Assembly: GCA_030624695.1 (NCBI GenBank)
Contig: JAUXJP010000068.1
Coordinates: 1 to 5,949, forward strand
Direction of reading: 5' to 3'
Length of the DNA stretch: 5,949 nt
Source: Candidatus Dadabacteria bacterium
GTDB lineage: Bacteria > Desulfobacterota_D > UBA1144 > Nemesobacterales > JAJCZQ01
Of this stretch, positions 5,716 through 5,949 are shown piece after piece (within the stretch, counting starts at the first letter, position 1; the number at the start of each line of letters is the position of its first letter). The notes beneath the pieces are model-generated. The model saw only the letters and a program-made list of their open reading frames with translations. It was not told where the DNA came from and made no database searches. The translations under genes and the position numbers were made by a program.

Positions 5716-5949
5716 TCAGATTAAGTCTGGATCAGACATTATTTCGACAAGTGAAAACCCTTTATGGGAAAGTGCTTCTTTTAAAGCACTTTGTAGTTTA
5801 TCCCTAGTTTTAACTCTTATCCCAAAACCACCACATGACTTCGTAAAATCACTAAAATTGGGATTATTTAAACTAGTTTGCCAAACATCAAAATTCGCAT
5901 TTTTTTGCTCTTTACTTATTTTCCCAATTTGTTTGTTATGTAAAAGTAC
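5716..5949 (-). CDS. C-terminal fragment of a thiamine-diphosphate-dependent enzyme (acetolactate synthase/pyruvate oxidase type)
   Basis: The minus strand has 77 codons open to the right edge, ending at TGA (5716-5718). The protein reads VLLHNKQIGKISKEQ, then NNPNFSDFTKSCGGFGIRV, TRDKLQSALKEALSHKG and FSLVEIMSDPDLI. This is the typical end of the TPP_enzyme_C domain: an N-x-x-G-x-I segment after the TPP motif, then NPDFxxLAxAFGxxGxRV, a DEL..AL..AL helix pair, and a final hydrophobic strand followed by D-P. The catalytic and GDG...N TPP-binding residues would lie beyond the window. The substrate class (acetolactate synthase, pyruvate oxidase, sulfopyruvate or oxalyl-CoA-like) cannot be decided. 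Base composition is AT-rich like the host, unlike the flavoprotein gene 26 nt downstream. An inverted repeat at 5769-5792 falls in coding sequence and is probably incidental. Confidence 0.75.
   Translation of the reverse strand, partial: VLLHNKQIGKISKEQKNANFDVWQTSLNNPNFSDFTKSCGGFGIRVKTRDKLQSALKEALSHKGFSLVEIMSDPDLI

Noticed and set aside
5725..5737. Short inverted repeat GTCTG-GAT-CAGAC near the end of the TPP gene
   Set aside because: On the minus strand it is followed by A's, not T's, and it overlaps the last codons. It is too short to be a convincing regulatory site.
5769..5792. Perfect 9-bp inverted repeat AAAGTGCTT / AAGCACTTT with a 6-nt loop
   Set aside because: It lies inside the TPP-enzyme coding sequence, where it encodes two Ala-Leu type helix segments. 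No T-run follows on either strand, so it is not a terminator and is probably incidental.

Overview
The window is mostly AT-rich bacterial DNA. The one strong exception is a block at about 4937-5689: 5101-5160 is 39/60 G+C, against 16/60 for 4741-4800. Bacterial genes, Shine-Dalgarno sites, sigma70-like promoters and a bacterial tRNA-Gly are visible. The lineage cannot be fixed from the sequence alone.

Left block (1-2756, minus strand) is one tight operon that runs off the left edge. In transcription order it holds: an N-acetyltransferase of the MSMEG_0567/Sll0786 'nitrogen starvation' type; an AIR synthase-related protein of the Sll0787 type; an XRE-cupin regulator whose start overlaps the previous stop; and the N-terminal half of a DUF1116 (AllG/YlbE-like) protein related to a subunit of oxamate carbamoyltransferase. 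The first two are the partner genes of the Nit1C cluster, which has been linked to nitrogen starvation and cyanide assimilation. Here they sit with a carbamoyl-transfer-type gene instead of the nitrilase and radical SAM genes. The DUF1116 reading frame has no ATG, GTG or TTG start.

Divergent intergenic region (2757-3142) carries a promoter for each direction. The leftward promoter is embedded in a perfect 16-bp inverted repeat whose 7-bp spacer contains the -10 box. One diverged half of the same repeat (13 of 16 matches) lies at the expected start of the rightward promoter. This suggests that one regulator controls both operons, possibly the XRE-cupin protein.

Middle block (3143-4411, plus strand) is a two-gene operon: an FmdB-type zinc ribbon protein and an amidohydrolase_2 family metal-dependent hydrolase or decarboxylase. 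An intact tRNA-Gly(CCC) follows at 4645-4718.

Right block (4719-5949) holds a GC-rich flavodoxin/NADPH-dependent FMN reductase-like gene on the minus strand, probably acquired horizontally. It is bracketed by a 10-bp near-direct repeat. Upstream of it, running off the right edge, is the AT-rich C-terminus of a thiamine-diphosphate enzyme (acetolactate synthase/pyruvate oxidase type). A short AT-rich frame on the other side of the insert weakly resembles the same kind of C-terminus and may be a remnant.
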